Positions 6,325 to 13,619 of a stretch of DNA of 20,724 bases are shown piece after piece. A model generated the notes under the pieces. It had not been told where the DNA came from. It did no database searches and was given only the letters and a program-made list of their open reading frames with translations. A program made the position numbers and the translations under genes. The DNA lies in NCBI GenBank assembly GCA_937859005.1, contig CALLYR010000044.1, forward strand, positions 1 to 20,724, read 5' to 3'. Position 1 is the first letter of the stretch. Each line of letters starts with the position of its first letter. This DNA is from an uncultured Paracoccus sp. Lineage in GTDB: Bacteria > Pseudomonadota > Alphaproteobacteria > Rhodobacterales > Rhodobacteraceae.

Positions 6325-6660
6325 TCAGCCGCAGTCGATGTTGTAGATGTTGCCCGACGCATCCAGGCGGAACACGATCCGCAACGGGTCGTATTCCTGC
6401 GGCTCGATGCCGCGGAACTCGACCACGCGATAGTCGCGCGTGATTCCCAGCGACGGGATGATCGTCCCCGGCCGGCCCAGCGCCGAGACATAGTTCTGCG
6501 CCTTGCAGGCATCGGGTTCGCGGCTTTGCAGCCCGGCCACGCCCGTCACCGGCAGGGCCGCGGGAAGCGGGTCCACCACCGGCACGGGTTCGGCCACGGG
6601 GGCAGGGGCGCAGGCGGCCAGCGGGGTCGCGGCAAGGACAAGGGCGATCAGTCTGTTCAT
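6325..6660 (-). CDS. I78 peptidase-inhibitor family lipoprotein, first copy
   Basis: This gene encodes 111 residues with ATG at 6658-6660 and a modest GGAA ribosome site. The lipoprotein signal MNRLIALVLAATPLAAC gives lipidated Cys17. A Pro/Val-rich linker (PAPVAEPVPVVDPLPAALPV) then leads to the I78 core, DACKAQNYVSALGRPGTIIP, ending FRLDASGNIYNIDCG. The predicted role is a periplasmic, lipid-anchored serine protease inhibitor. It is the upstream gene of a two-gene unit with the other I78 copy. The linker is much longer than in the second copy, so this one may reach further from the membrane. The gene lies 145 bp downstream of the TetR gene on the same strand, but no terminator or clear promoter is visible in that gap. 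Confidence 0.83.
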   Translation of the reverse strand: MNRLIALVLAATPLAACAPAPVAEPVPVVDPLPAALPVTGVAGLQSREPDACKAQNYVSALGRPGTIIPSLGITRDYRVVEFRGIEPQEYDPLRIVFRLDASGNIYNIDCG

Positions 6661-6805
6661 CGTTCCAACCGTAGTTTCGTTCGCAGTTTTCCTGACCGGC
6701 CATTATATCTGCCGCGGCGGCGCATGGAATCCGCGCACCGGTCAATTCCGACCGCAAATACCAGATCGCGCAGGGGAAATCACCTGCCCCGCGGCCCGGA
6801 CCCGA

Positions 6806-7474
6806 TCACGATGCAAGCAGCCTGTGTCCTGCAGGACAGCCGTCCACCATCCCGTCCTGCGGGCGCGCGCCATAGGCAGCCATCATCAGACGCACCGCGC
6901 CGCGCACCACCCGTTCGCGCAGATCGTCATCCACGGCCGCCCCGCCCAGAAAGATCTTGCGCGGCTGCACGCTGGCCTCGCACAGTTGCAGGAACTGCTC
7001 GGCGGCCAGGGGGATGTCGTCGATGACCAGAAGCCCGCGCGACACGGCATCGCCCAGATGGGCCGCCAGGACGTCGCGCACGGCCACGGGCCCCATCTCG
7101 TAATATTCGCGGGCCAGGGCCGGGAAACGTGCCGCTTCCCCCACGCTGACGCGATAGATGCGCGCCCATTCGGGCGAGGTCACATGCGCGACCAGAATGC
7201 GCGCCAGGGTCATCAGCATCTCTTCGGCCGGCTGGGCGGGATCGATGCGTCCGGTCGCGTCCAGGGCGGCCCGGCGCAGTTCGGACCTGAACACCTCGGC
7301 GAACATCAGCCGCTTGTCGGGGAAATAGGTATAAAGGGTGGCCTTCGAGACGCCGGCCTCATGGGCGATGTCATCGACGCTGGCCCCTTCGAAGCCGTCG
7401 CGCAGGAACACCCGCCGTGCGCCTTCGACCACCTGGGCGAATTTCCGCCCGCGAACTGGCTGGATTTCCTTCAC
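6806..7474 (-). CDS. TetR/AcrR-family transcriptional regulator
   Basis: This gene encodes 222 residues and starts with GTG at 7472-7474; no in-frame ATG lies between it and the upstream in-frame stop. The DNA-binding domain is at residues 10-60: the first helix around VVEGARRVFLRDGFEG, then the HTH ASVDDIAHEAGVSKATLYTYF, followed by PDKRLMFAEVF. The rest is the all-helical ligand-binding and dimerisation domain, with a C-terminal TetR_C-like part. The ligand is unknown. The regulator is divergent from the amino-acid dehydrogenase gene at 7654 with 179 bp between the starts, so that gene and itself are the most likely targets. An AT-rich partial dyad at 7561-7574 lies in this gap. Confidence 0.88.
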   Translation of the reverse strand: MKEIQPVRGRKFAQVVEGARRVFLRDGFEGASVDDIAHEAGVSKATLYTYFPDKRLMFAEVFRSELRRAALDATGRIDPAQPAEEMLMTLARILVAHVTSPEWARIYRVSVGEAARFPALAREYYEMGPVAVRDVLAAHLGDAVSRGLLVIDDIPLAAEQFLQLCEASVQPRKIFLGGAAVDDDLRERVVRGAVRLMMAAYGARPQDGMVDGCPAGHRLLAS

Positions 7475-7560
7475 GGGAATGCCGCTCTCATCTATCGGGG
7501 ATGGGGCAAAGCCTCATACGAAAAGCGCAGGTTTTCAAGCGGGACCCTCGCAGCGAATCA

Positions 7561-7574
7561 TTGAAATTTATCAA
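7561..7574. promoter_or_regulatory. Possible operator between TetR gene and dehydrogenase gene
   Basis: TTGAAATTTATCAA is a partial inverted repeat (TTGA at one end, TCAA at the other) and one of the few AT-rich stretches in this GC-rich window. It lies midway between the two divergent starts, where a TetR dimer would be expected to bind. The symmetry of the inner six bases is poor. Confidence 0.28.
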
Positions 7575-7653
7575 CTTCGGCGGCTTGGCGGCCGGGCGGG
7601 ATCGTGCAAACCTTGGCGTGTTCTTCGTTCCCGCCACCGACCGCGAGGTTCCC

Positions 7654-9078
7654 ATGCCGCCCCATCCCTCTTTCCGCGAATCCGTCGACCGCATGTTCAC
7701 GCATGCCGCAAGCCTGCTGGACCTGCCGCCGGGGCTGGAGGAGAAGATCCGCGTCTGCAACTCGACCTATACGGTCCGCTTCGGGGTCAGGCTGCGCGGG
7801 GCGATCCACACCTTTACCGGCTATCGTTCGGTCCATTCCGAACATCACGAGCCGGTCAAGGGCGGCATCCGCTATGCCGCCAATGTGGACCAGGACGAGG
7901 TCGAGGCGCTGGCCGCGCTGATGACCTACAAATGCGCGCTGGTCGAACTGCCCTTCGGGGGGTCCAAGGGCGGGCTGGCGCTGGACCCGCGCGAATACAG
8001 CGAGGACGAGCTGGAAAAGATCACCCGCCGCTTCACCTATGAGCTGTCGCGGCGCAGCCTGATCTCGCCCAGCCAGAACGTGCCTGCCCCGGACATGGGC
8101 ACGGGCGAACGGGAAATGGCGTGGATGGCCGACGCCTACAAGCGCCTGCATCCCGAGGACATCGACGCCCGCGCCTGCGTCACCGGCAAGCCGGTCAACT
8201 TCGGCGGCATCAGGGGCCGGGTCGAGGCCACGGGCCGGGGCGTGCAGTATGCGCTGCGCGAGGTCTTCCGCGATCCCGACATGCTGGCCAAGTCGGGGCT
8301 GTCCGGCACGCTCGACGGCAAGCGGATCGTGGTGCAGGGCCTGGGCAACGTCGGCTATCACGCCGCCAGGTTCCTGTCCGAGGAGGACGGGGCGAAGATC
8401 ATCGCGGTTGCCGAACGCGACGGCGCGGTGGTGGATGAACGCGGGCTGAACATCGAGGACCTGCGCGCCCACATGCGCGCAACCGGGGGCGTGGCGGGCT
8501 TTTCGGGCGCGACCTTCCGCAAGGATGCCGATGCGGCGCTGGAACTGGACTGCGACATCCTGATCCCCGCCGCGCTGGAAAGCGTCATCCACGAGGAGAA
8601 CGCCCCCCGCATCAAGGCCCGCCTGATCGTCGAGGCCGCGAACGGCCCCGTCACCGCCTCGGCCGACGAGATCCTGCGCGAGCGCGGCGTGGTGATGGTG
8701 CCCGACATGTATGCCAACGCCGGGGGCGTCACGGTCAGCTATTTCGAATGGGTCAAGAACCTGTCCCACATCAGCTTCGGCCTGATGGAGCGGCGGCAGG
8801 AGGAGGCCCGCCACCGCATCCTGGTCGATGAGCTGGAGCGCCTGTCCGGGGACCGCGGCCTGGGCTGGACGCTGTCGGAAGGCTTCAAGCAGAAATACCT
8901 GAAGGGCGCGGACGAGCTGGAACTGGTGCGCTCGGGCCTCGACGACATCATGCGCGACGCCTATCAGAACATGGCCGCGATCTGGCACGAGGACGACCGC
9001 GTCGCCGACCTGCGCACCGCCGCCTTCATGGTGGCGATCCGCCGCATCGCCGACAGCTATCAGGCGCTGGGGCTGTAG
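7654..9078 (+). CDS. Glu/Leu/Phe/Val dehydrogenase (probable NAD-type glutamate dehydrogenase)
   Basis: This gene encodes 474 residues. The enzyme oxidatively deaminates glutamate to 2-oxoglutarate and ammonia, or the reverse. PVKGGIRYA (67-74) holds the substrate-binding Lys69; K93 and the catalytic K105 (FGGSKGG) are present, as is D147 in PAPDMGT. The Rossmann domain starts at VVQGLGNVGYHAARF with GLGNVG at 229-234. An acidic residue at the end of the second strand (AVAERD) suggests NAD rather than NADP. The C-terminal part, with YANAGGVTVSYFEWVKN, is typical of bacterial catabolic glutamate dehydrogenases. ATG 7654 was chosen because GAGG lies a few bases upstream and the longer in-frame leader has no family similarity. 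It is divergent from a TetR gene. A leucine or phenylalanine preference cannot be excluded. Confidence 0.9.
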   Translation: MPPHPSFRESVDRMFTHAASLLDLPPGLEEKIRVCNSTYTVRFGVRLRGAIHTFTGYRSVHSEHHEPVKGGIRYAANVDQDEVEALAALMTYKCALVELPFGGSKGGLALDPREYSEDELEKITRRFTYELSRRSLISPSQNVPAPDMGTGEREMAWMADAYKRLHPEDIDARACVTGKPVNFGGIRGRVEATGRGVQYALREVFRDPDMLAKSGLSGTLDGKRIVVQGLGNVGYHAARFLSEEDGAKIIAVAERDGAVVDERGLNIEDLRAHMRATGGVAGFSGATFRKDADAALELDCDILIPAALESVIHEENAPRIKARLIVEAANGPVTASADEILRERGVVMVPDMYANAGGVTVSYFEWVKNLSHISFGLMERRQEEARHRILVDELERLSGDRGLGWTLSEGFKQKYLKGADELELVRSGLDDIMRDAYQNMAAIWHEDDRVADLRTAAFMVAIRRIADSYQALGL

Positions 9079-9092
9079 GTCCGGGGGGATGC

Positions 9093-9116
9093 GGTGCGTG
9101 CAAGCACGCACCCTAC
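9093..9116 (-). repeat. REP-like palindrome, copy A
   Basis: The core is GGTGCGTGCAAGCACGCACC, two perfect 9-base arms around AA, followed by CTAC. On the minus strand it reads GTAG and then the palindrome, the layout of REP elements mobilised by RAYT (TnpA-REP) proteins. It starts 15 bases after the stop of the dehydrogenase gene. Confidence 0.7.
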
Positions 9117-9147
9117 TCCGCGGCATCCGCCTCCTTCTCCGCGATAT

Positions 9148-9188
9148 CCCTGTGGCGCGTCCAGAGCCTCGGCCGTCACGCCACAGGG
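9148..9188. repeat. Inverted repeat between REP-like copies
   Basis: CCCTGTGGCG (9148-9157) and CGCCACAGGG (9179-9188) are perfect 10-base inverted arms separated by 21 bases. They lie between REP-like copies A and B, as in composite BIME-type elements. Confidence 0.6.
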
Positions 9189-9199
9189 CGGCAGCGCCC

Positions 9200-9223
9200 G
9201 TAGGGTGCGTGCTTGCATGCACC
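9200..9223 (+). repeat. REP-like palindrome, copy B (inverted relative to A)
   Basis: This copy reads GTAG and then GGTGCGTGC, TT, GCATGCACC on the plus strand. It is the reverse complement of copy A with one mismatch. Copies A and B thus face each other in head-out inverted orientation with 83 bases between them. Confidence 0.7.
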
Positions 9224-9283
9224 AGTCCGCCGCCTGCGCCGTCCGGCAACCGATGATCGGCATCCGGCAAAGTGCAGGGCTGC

Positions 9284-9307
9284 GGTGCGTGCAAGCACGC
9301 ATCCTTC
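9284..9307 (-). repeat. REP-like palindrome, copy C
   Basis: This copy has the same orientation as copy A and the same 5' flank (GC before GGTGCGTGC), with two mismatches over 24 bases. One mismatch breaks the GTAG head to GAAG. It ends about 50 bases beyond the bioA stop on the intergenic side. Confidence 0.65.
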
Positions 9308-9357
9308 GCACCCCTTCAGGTGCCCGGCAGGACGGTGCACGTATCCTGCCCGCCCTC

Positions 9358-10611
9358 TCACCCCGCCCGATATCCCGCGATCGCGCCCCAGACCGCGTCC
9401 AGATCCCCCGCCGTCACGCAATAGGGCGGCAGGACATAGACCGTGTTGCCCAAGGGGCGCAGCAGGACGCCGCGCGCCATGAAATGCGCGCGCATCCGCG
9501 GGCCTTCGGCGGCAAGGTATCCCGCTGCCCCGACCTTCAGGTCGATGGCGGCGATGGTGCCGGTGCGGCGGGGGTTTTCCCAACGCGGATCGCGGGCAAG
9601 GTCAGCGAGCCTTTCGGCCTGCATCGCGCCAACTGCATCCAGACGCGCCTGCATCCCGCCCGCGGCCCAGATCCGGGCATTGGCCAGGCCCGCCGCGCAG
9701 GCCAAGGGGTTGGCGGTATAGCTCGACGAATGGAAGAAGGTCCGCGCCCGATCCTGCGACCAGTGGGCCTGGAACACGGCCTCGGACGCCAGCGTCGCGG
9801 CCAGCGGGATCGCGCCGCCGGTCAGGCCCTTCGATGTGCACATGATGTCGGGCGCGATCCCGGCATGGTCGCAGGCCCACAGCCGCCCGGTGCGGCCCCA
9901 GCCGGTCATCACCTCGTCCGCGATCAGCAGCACCCCATGCGCGTCGCAGATGCGGCGCAAGCCGGCGAGGATCTCGGGCGGATACATCAGCATCCCGCCC
10001 GCGCCCAGAACCAGCGGCTCCACGATCAGCGCGGCCATGTCTCCGCCCCGCGCCAGCGCCTCGAAGGCCGCCAGCGTGTCGGCGCCGTCGCGTGGAAACG
10101 GGATGCGGTCCACGGCGAACATCAGCGGCTGATAGGCGGCGTTGAAGACGCCGCGCTCGCCCACGCTCATCGTGCCGATGGTGTCGCCGTGATAGCTGCC
10201 CTCGATCACCGCAATGCGGTGGCGCGGGCGGCCGGTGCTGTGCCAGAACCCCAGCGCCATCTTCAGCGCGACCTCGACGCTGGTCGAGCCGCTGTCGGAA
10301 TAGAACACCCGCGTCAGCCCCTTGGGCGCCAGCGCGACCAGTTCGCGGGCCAGCGCCTCGGCCGGCTCGTGCGTCAGCCCGGCGAAGATCACCTGGTCGA
10401 GCGAGTCCGAGGCCGCGCGGATCGCCTGCATGATCGGGGGGTGGCGGTGGCCGTGGGTGATGACCCACCAGCTTGAAATCGCGTCGATCAGCCGCCTCCG
10501 GTCGGTGTCGATATACGCGCCCTCGGTCCGCAGGGCGACAGGCGGCTCGGGTTCGGTCGCGTGCTGGGTGAAGGGGCGCCAGACGGGGCTGTCGGTGGTC
10601 AGGGCGGTCAT
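9358..10611 (-). CDS. bioA: Adenosylmethionine-8-amino-7-oxononanoate aminotransferase
   Basis: This gene encodes 417 residues, the usual length for BioA. It transfers the amino group of S-adenosylmethionine to KAPA, giving 7,8-diaminopelargonate. It is a PLP class-III aminotransferase: YSDSGSTSVEVALKMAL (104-120) for the cofactor phosphate, SYHGDT (139-144), ADEVMTGWGRTG with PLP-contacting D232 (231-242), and catalytic K261 in CTSKGLTGG. The early ISSWWVITHGHRHP segment (46-58) is diagnostic for BioA against other class-III enzymes. It is the last gene of the bioB-F-D-A operon; its ATG overlaps the bioD stop in ATGA, so translation is coupled. Downstream is the REP-like cluster, with no classic terminator seen. 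Confidence 0.95.
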   Translation of the reverse strand: MTALTTDSPVWRPFTQHATEPEPPVALRTEGAYIDTDRRRLIDAISSWWVITHGHRHPPIMQAIRAASDSLDQVIFAGLTHEPAEALARELVALAPKGLTRVFYSDSGSTSVEVALKMALGFWHSTGRPRHRIAVIEGSYHGDTIGTMSVGERGVFNAAYQPLMFAVDRIPFPRDGADTLAAFEALARGGDMAALIVEPLVLGAGGMLMYPPEILAGLRRICDAHGVLLIADEVMTGWGRTGRLWACDHAGIAPDIMCTSKGLTGGAIPLAATLASEAVFQAHWSQDRARTFFHSSSYTANPLACAAGLANARIWAAGGMQARLDAVGAMQAERLADLARDPRWENPRRTGTIAAIDLKVGAAGYLAAEGPRMRAHFMARGVLLRPLGNTVYVLPPYCVTAGDLDAVWGAIAGYRAG

Positions 10612-11273
10612 GCGAAATCCTGCGGATCGAAATGCGCGCGCATCGCCGCGGCCAGCGCCTCGGGCGTCAGAGCGTCCAGCCGCGGCAGGCGGCCCAGTAC
10701 GCGCGCGCCGGTGATCCGGGCGATGGTCGCGATATTGTCGGGGTTGTCGTCGCCCACGAAGGCCAGCCCGTGCACCGGCACATGGCGCGCGGCCAGAGAT
10801 TCCAGTGCCGTCACCGTATGGCTGATGGTGCCAAGGCCGGTGCTGGCGACCACGATCACGGGAATCCCCCAGCGCGCGAACAGGTCGGCGGACATGAGTT
10901 GGCGGGTGACGGGAACCAGCACGCCGCCCGCGCCCTCGATCACCAGCGGATCGGCCACCGGCGGGACCAGGGCCGCGGGGTTGATGGTCACGCCCGCCAG
11001 TTCCGCGGCGCGGTGGGGCGACAGCGGCTCGGGCAGGATCATCGCCTCGGGGTGGATGCGGGCGCCGGTCATGCGGCGGACGAAATCGGCGTCGCTGCCG
11101 GGGACGGGATCATGGGCGCCGCCCGTCCATGCCGCGCGCGGAAACGGATCCGGGGCGGCAACGCCGGTCTGCACCGGCTTCCAGTAATCCGCGCCGATCA
11201 GGCCCGTCAGGCCCGCGGCAAAGACGGTCTTGCCGATGTCGGTGCCGGTGCCGGTAATCACGAAGCGGGCCAC
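10608..11273 (-). CDS. bioD: ATP-dependent dethiobiotin synthetase
   Basis: This gene encodes 221 residues, normal for BioD. It closes the ureido ring of 7,8-diaminopelargonate with CO2 and ATP to give dethiobiotin. The N-terminal P-loop GTGTDIGKT (8-16) is the BioD signature. YWKPVQTG follows near residue 30, with EGAGGVLVPV (about 113-122) holding the conserved Glu of the active site, and a VASTGLGTISHT segment further on. The start at 11273 lies 16 bases inside bioF, and the stop overlaps bioA by 4 bases, so it is tightly coupled on both sides. The overlap with bioF removes room for a separate promoter. Confidence 0.95.
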   Translation of the reverse strand: MARFVITGTGTDIGKTVFAAGLTGLIGADYWKPVQTGVAAPDPFPRAAWTGGAHDPVPGSDADFVRRMTGARIHPEAMILPEPLSPHRAAELAGVTINPAALVPPVADPLVIEGAGGVLVPVTRQLMSADLFARWGIPVIVVASTGLGTISHTVTALESLAARHVPVHGLAFVGDDNPDNIATIARITGARVLGRLPRLDALTPEALAAAMRAHFDPQDFA

Positions 11274-12409
11274 AGCGCCTCCAGTGTCTCGGCCAGCCGC
11301 ACCACATCGGCGGGCGTGGCGTTCAAGGTCAGCGACACCCGCAGGCGCGAGGTGCCGGGCGGCACCGTCGGCGGGCGGATGCCGCGCAGGTCGAAGCCCG
11401 CCTGCTGCACCGCGCGGGCAAGCTGCATCGTCGCCTCTTCCGGCCCCACGATCAGCGGCACGATCTGGCTGCCGGACGACGGCAGATGCGGCAGGCGCGC
11501 GGCCATTTCCCGCGTGAACAGCACGATCAGGTCGTGCAGCGCCTGCTGGCGTCCGGGTTCGTCCTGCAGGATGTCCAGCGCCTCGGCGCCGGCCACCGCC
11601 ATCAGCGGCGACGGCGCGGTTGCAAAGATGAAGGGCCGCGCCCGGTTGACCAGGAACTCGCGCAGCACCGGGGCCAGCGTCAGGATCGCCCCCGACCCGC
11701 CCAGGCCCTTGCCCAGCGTGTGCAGGGTGATGACGTTGTCCCCCCCTTCCAGCGCATGGGACAGGCCCCGGCCCTGCGGCCCCCAGACGCCGGTGGCGTG
11801 CGCCTCGTCCACAACCAGGAAACCCTCGCGGTCGGCCAGATCCGCCAACTCGCCCAGCGGCGCGCAGTCGCCGTCCATGCTGTAGAGGCTTTCGACCGCG
11901 ATCCAGACCGCGCCCTTGCCGCCGCGTTTGCGCCAGTCCGCGATCACATCGGTCGCGTGGCCCGCGTCATTGTGGCGGAATCCGGCCACGTCTGCCCGCG
12001 TGACCCGCGCGCCTTCGCGGGACGAGGCATGGGACAGCGCGTCCATCAGCAACAGGTCGCCCTTTTGCGGCAGGGTGGACAGCACCGCCAGATTGGCCTG
12101 ATAGCCGCCCCCAAATCCCAGCGCCGCGCCTGCGCCGAAAAAGGCGGCGGCCTTTTGTTCAAACGCCTCCTGCCATTCGGTGTTGCCGCGCAGCAGCCGC
12201 GAGCCCGCCGCGCCCACCGGCACGCCCGCATCCAGCGCGGCGCGCACCGCATCGCGCAGGCGGGCCGAGCCGGCCAGCCCCAGATAATCGTTCGACGCGA
12301 AATCGACCCCTTCGCGCGCGGCGAGTTGCCGCCTGCGCCCGGCGGCGTCGATGCCGGCCAGATCGGCGTGGAACGCCGCAAGCCGGTCGTTGCGTGCGTC
12401 CCGGTTCAC
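11258..12409 (-). CDS. bioF: 8-amino-7-oxononanoate synthase
   Basis: This gene encodes 383 residues, normal for BioF. It condenses L-alanine with a pimeloyl thioester, releasing CO2 and giving KAPA, the first dedicated step in the ring assembly branch. It is a PLP alpha-oxoamine synthase: FASNDYLGLA (37-46), ALSHAS (124-129), VESLYSMDGD (172-181), DEAHATG (201-207) with D201 and H204 at the cofactor, and catalytic K234 in HTLGKGLGGSGA. Its start overlaps the bioB stop in ATGA and its end runs 16 bases into bioD. No gene for making the pimeloyl thioester (bioC/bioH/bioZ type) is in the window. Confidence 0.95.
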   Translation of the reverse strand: MNRDARNDRLAAFHADLAGIDAAGRRRQLAAREGVDFASNDYLGLAGSARLRDAVRAALDAGVPVGAAGSRLLRGNTEWQEAFEQKAAAFFGAGAALGFGGGYQANLAVLSTLPQKGDLLLMDALSHASSREGARVTRADVAGFRHNDAGHATDVIADWRKRGGKGAVWIAVESLYSMDGDCAPLGELADLADREGFLVVDEAHATGVWGPQGRGLSHALEGGDNVITLHTLGKGLGGSGAILTLAPVLREFLVNRARPFIFATAPSPLMAVAGAEALDILQDEPGRQQALHDLIVLFTREMAARLPHLPSSGSQIVPLIVGPEEATMQLARAVQQAGFDLRGIRPPTVPPGTSRLRVSLTLNATPADVVRLAETLEALWPAS

Positions 12410-13449
12410 CGCAGGATCGGGACCTGCATCGCCGCCCGGTCGGGCGCGGGGGCGTCCGCGGGCATATGCTCATGCGCGACCATCGGGGACATGCCCAGCT
12501 TCGCCAGCAGGCGCATGTCCTTGTCCTCGTCGGGGTTGCCCGCGGTCAGCAGCGTGTCGCCCACGAAGATCGAATTCGCGCCCGCGAAAAAGCACAACGC
12601 CTGCATCTCGTCCGACATTTCGGTGCGGCCCGCGGACAGGCGGACATGGCTTTCGGGCATCATGATGCGGGCGACGGCAATGGTGCGGACGAAGTCGATG
12701 GGATCGACGGCCTCGGCGTTTTCCATGGGCGTGCCGGGAATGGCGATCAGCATGTTGATCGGCACCGAATGCGGGGGTTCGGGCAGGTTCGCCAGCGTCA
12801 CCAGCATGTCCACCCGGTCCTGATGCCCTTCGCCCAGGCCCAGGATGCCGCCGGAACAGACCTTGATCCCGCTGTCGCGCACCACGGCCAGCGTGTCCAG
12901 ACGGTCGGCAAAACTGCGGGTGGTCACGACATTGGCGTAATGCGATTCCGAGGTGTCGACGTTGTGGTTGTAGTAGTCCAGCCCCGCGTCCCTGAGCCTG
13001 CGCGCCTGGTCGCCGTTCAGCATCCCCAGCGTCATGCAGGTCTCCATCCCCAGCGCCTTGACGCCCTCGACCATGGCGACGACCTGATCCATGTCGCGCT
13101 CCTTGGGGGATCGCCAGGCGGCGCCCATGCAGTATCGCGTGGCGCCTGCGTCGCGGGCCTTCCTCGCCTCGGCGATGACGCGCTCGACCTCCAGCAGCTT
13201 GGATGCGGACAGGCCCGATCCGTGGCGGGCCGACTGGCTGCAATAGCCGCAATCCTCCGGGCAGCCGCCGGTCTTGATGGACAGAAGGCGGCTCAACTGG
13301 ATGCGGTTGGGGTCGAAATGCCGGCGGTGGACGGTCTGGGCGCGGAACAGCAGCTCCATGAACGGCAGGTCGTGCAGCGCGCGGGCCTCGGCCCCGGTCC
13401 AGTGCTTGCGTGCGGATGCGGTGTCGGCGGCGATGGCAGGGCTGGACAT
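12406..13449 (-). CDS. bioB: Biotin synthase (radical SAM)
   Basis: This gene encodes 347 residues. It inserts sulfur into dethiobiotin to form biotin. The radical-SAM cluster ligands are C63, C67 and C70 (CPEDCGYC), and the auxiliary [2Fe-2S] ligands C107, C138, C198 and R270 are all present with the spacing of the E. coli enzyme. The end KDMRLLAKLGMSP is also typical. ATG 13449 was chosen over an in-frame ATG at 13545, whose 32-residue leader overlaps the divergent promoter region and resembles no BioB N-terminus. It is the first gene of the bioBFDA operon, divergent from the nucleoside ABC operon. Alphaproteobacterial biotin operons are often under BioR, but I see no TTATCTATAA-like box upstream. 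Confidence 0.95.
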   Translation of the reverse strand: MSSPAIAADTASARKHWTGAEARALHDLPFMELLFRAQTVHRRHFDPNRIQLSRLLSIKTGGCPEDCGYCSQSARHGSGLSASKLLEVERVIAEARKARDAGATRYCMGAAWRSPKERDMDQVVAMVEGVKALGMETCMTLGMLNGDQARRLRDAGLDYYNHNVDTSESHYANVVTTRSFADRLDTLAVVRDSGIKVCSGGILGLGEGHQDRVDMLVTLANLPEPPHSVPINMLIAIPGTPMENAEAVDPIDFVRTIAVARIMMPESHVRLSAGRTEMSDEMQALCFFAGANSIFVGDTLLTAGNPDEDKDMRLLAKLGMSPMVAHEHMPADAPAPDRAAMQVPILR

Positions 13450-13493
13450 GGAAAGCGGCCTCGCGTCTGGGGAATGAGCAAACTGCGGCACTC

Positions 13494-13522
13494 CGTTAAC
13501 AGCTTGGCAGGGCGCTGTCCAA
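13494..13522 (-). promoter_or_regulatory. Possible bio operon promoter with dyad in the spacer
   Basis: On the minus strand TTGGAC (13517-13522) and TTAACG (13494-13499) are 17 bases apart, about 45 bases before the bioB ATG. An inverted pair ACAGC/GCTGT (13499-13503 and 13514-13518) fills the spacer and could bind a repressor. Both boxes match the consensus only weakly. Confidence 0.3.
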
Positions 13523-13544
13523 CCCGGGTGCGCCCCCTTTTCCA

Positions 13545-13573
13545 TTGACGCGCCACGGCGCTTTTCATGTAAT
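13545..13573 (+). promoter_or_regulatory. Sigma70-type promoter of the nucleoside ABC operon
   Basis: TTGACG (13545-13550) and TGTAAT (13568-13573) are exactly 17 bases apart, each matching the consensus at 5 of 6 positions. The predicted transcript would start near 13580, giving a leader of about 40 bases before the ATG at 13620. It is the best promoter in the window. Confidence 0.68.
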
Positions 13574-13619
13574 CGCCGCAGTTCCGGGGCATGTTCGGCC
13601 CCGGCCCACGAGGTGCGAC

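Larger units (their letters stand above)
9079..9357. other. Intergenic repeat region between dehydrogenase gene and bioA
   Basis: This 279-bp gap lies between two gene 3' ends (dehydrogenase on plus, bioA on minus). Apart from three REP-like palindromes and a 10-base inverted pair it holds no recognisable gene. Open frames crossing it come from the repeats and the GC-rich composition. There is no clean rho-independent terminator with a T run, so the palindromes may do the work of terminating or stabilising the converging transcripts. Confidence 0.6.

Noticed and set aside
7558..9294. Minus-strand open frame of 578 codons opposite the dehydrogenase
   Set aside because: It is the complement of a gene with complete catalytic motifs, has no motif of its own and runs into the REP-like repeats.
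9093..9307. CRISPR array
   Set aside because: The three repeats differ in orientation, their spacings are unequal (83 and 60 bases), and no cas gene is near.
9094..10476. Plus-strand open frame of 460 codons opposite bioA
   Set aside because: It begins in a REP-like palindrome and then mirrors bioA; the translation is Arg/His/Gly-rich without domains.
13450..13545. Longer bioB start at 13545
   Set aside because: It would add 32 residues unlike BioB and overlap the -35 box of the divergent promoter; ATG 13449 gives cluster ligand spacing that matches E. coli BioB with a constant offset of 10.
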